DNA of 64,000 nucleotides from Candidatus Sumerlaeota bacterium. GTDB lineage: Bacteria; Sumerlaeota; Sumerlaeia; JAFGJS01. The stretch spans positions 31,760 to 95,759 of the forward strand of contig JAFGJS010000137.1 in assembly GCA_016928995.1 (NCBI GenBank), read 5' to 3'. The stretch's first letter is position 1, and every line of letters begins with the position of its first letter. The translations under genes were made by a program, and so were the position numbers. The notes below the pieces were generated by a model that saw nothing but the letters and a program-made list of their open reading frames with translations, was not told the DNA's origin and did no database searches. This document shows, piece after piece, positions 63,337 to 64,000 of the stretch.

Positions 63337-63370
63337 GCGGAATGCCGATAAAGTTCGGCGAGGGCGCGGA

Positions 63371-64000
63371 TCACCAACTCAGGTCGATATCCAGGCGTCC
63401 GTTCCAGCCGCCGTCGTCGTCCCCTCGATCCGGTCGCAGCGGACGGCCGCGCTCCGGCGAGAGATGTTCGCGCACGACAGTCGAGCGCGTACGCTGAATG
63501 ATGATTTCCTGCGACACATTTTCATATCCACGTTTGGTCAGTTTAAGATGATACCGTCCTTCACGCAGATTCTCCAGCGATAGCGGTGTTATACCGACAT
63601 AGCGTCCATCAAGATAAACCCGGGCGCCATCCGGCCAGGTGCGCACGTCTAAACGCCCGGATCGCAGTTGCGCGGTTGGGTAATCATATACGCGAAATGT
63701 CGTGTGATCTTCAACGTACCACGGCTCGCGCCATTTATGAATGGGGACCGGCTCAACTTCCACGGATTCCACGACTACACCGCGTTTGAGCGGGGGAGAA
63801 TCCGTGTCCGGCCAGGAATCTTCATCCCGATCCTCTGTTTCTTTTCCGGATTTCCCTTTGTGAGCGTCAGGCTCATCGTTATCGCTATGCAACTGACCGC
63901 GAAGATACGCTTTGCGGCGTTTTTCCGTTTCCCGTTCGAATGTTTGCAGCATCGCCTTGGCGCCGCCGTCGCGCAACGGATAGGGATCGTCGGATTCGAA
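63371..64000 (-). CDS. PEGA-domain protein (5' partial)
   Basis: The frame is open to the right window edge, so the N-terminus is missing; the visible product is about 209 residues. A charged region (AMLQTFERETEKRRKAYLRGQ, then acidic residues) precedes a PEGA domain: GRLDVRTWPDGARVYLDGRYVGITPLSLENLREGRYHLKLTKRGYENVSQEIII. PEGA domains occur at the surface of Gram-negative and other bacteria, often attached to membrane kinases. The final 30 residues are Arg/Asp/Gly rich. It converges on the upstream membrane-protein gene. Confidence 0.8.
   Translation of the reverse strand, partial: FESDDPYPLRDGGAKAMLQTFERETEKRRKAYLRGQLHSDNDEPDAHKGKSGKETEDRDEDSWPDTDSPPLKRGVVVESVEVEPVPIHKWREPWYVEDHTTFRVYDYPTAQLRSGRLDVRTWPDGARVYLDGRYVGITPLSLENLREGRYHLKLTKRGYENVSQEIIIQRTRSTVVREHLSPERGRPLRPDRGDDDGGWNGRLDIDLSW

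Noticed and set aside
1..64000. tRNA, rRNA and phage genes
   Set aside because: No cloverleaf, 16S/23S/5S signature or phage structural gene was recognised by eye; a covariance-model scan would be needed to exclude a tRNA.

Overview
The window looks like a chromosomal segment from an uncultured Gram-negative bacterium of moderately high GC. The Gram-negative assignment rests on an apolipoprotein N-acyltransferase, a TolC-type outer-membrane lipoprotein and an LptF/LptG permease. Several traits recall PVC-superphylum, Sumerlaeota (BRC1), Hydrogenedentota or Omnitrophota genomes: a GT9 transferase with an N-terminal cysteine cluster, a DUF6677-type membrane protein, pseudopilin-like secreted proteins, intragenic 'AQPPSAV' palindromic repeats and several other families of dispersed intergenic repeats. 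I cannot fix the phylum from this stretch. No rRNA, tRNA, CRISPR or prophage was seen.

Layout. 1-4.4 kb: a pectin (rhamnogalacturonan) utilisation cluster of a PcRGLX/YetA-like lyase (cut by the window edge), a DUF1961/YesU-like secreted protein and a LacI regulator. 4.4-9.7 kb: potassium uptake (KtrB-like, TrkH, TrkA) with the remnant of a further TrkH. 9.8-11 kb: dihydrofolate reductase and a GNAT acetyltransferase. 11.4-14.1 kb: a large secreted FG-GAP protein whose two halves differ sharply in base composition. 14.2-18.7 kb: surface-glycan genes (GT9, a GT39-like membrane transferase, a radical SAM/SPASM protein). 18.7-25.8 kb: DUF58, TruB, an LVIVD propeller, two small membrane proteins, Lnt, and a secreted protein with a C-terminal pilin-like domain.

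25.9-30.0 kb is the most interesting part. A well-formed cobalamin riboswitch leads an apparent operon of three exported proteins: a triple-repeat secreted protein, a protein with seven propeller-like repeats, and a pseudopilin. The first two end in a similar aromatic/acidic tail. By analogy with the riboswitch-controlled seven-bladed BtuG of Bacteroides this is a candidate vitamin B12 capture system; that function is inferred, not shown.

30-39.3 kb: MscS plus a DUF432-like partner, ElbB, then a four-gene unit of TolC, two tandem PhnD-like binding proteins and a hybrid histidine kinase, which reads as a sensory module rather than a complete ABC transporter. 39.6-43.1 kb: PgpH-type c-di-AMP phosphodiesterase and PhoH. 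43.5-49.9 kb: SGNH hydrolase, GH4 alpha-galactosidase, a REP-associated tyrosine transposase bracketed by inverted REP units, a DUF2007-like/vWA pair and an HD protein.

50.1-53.6 kb: threonine synthase and an archaeal-type phosphoglycerate-mutase-family protein (proposed homoserine kinase), separated by a REP unit and an AT-rich orphan gene. 53.6-64 kb: an ankyrin membrane protein, an SpoU methyltransferase carrying an in-frame palindromic insertion, Lon, LptF/G, a QueD/PTPS homologue, a large polytopic membrane protein and a PEGA-domain protein cut by the right edge.
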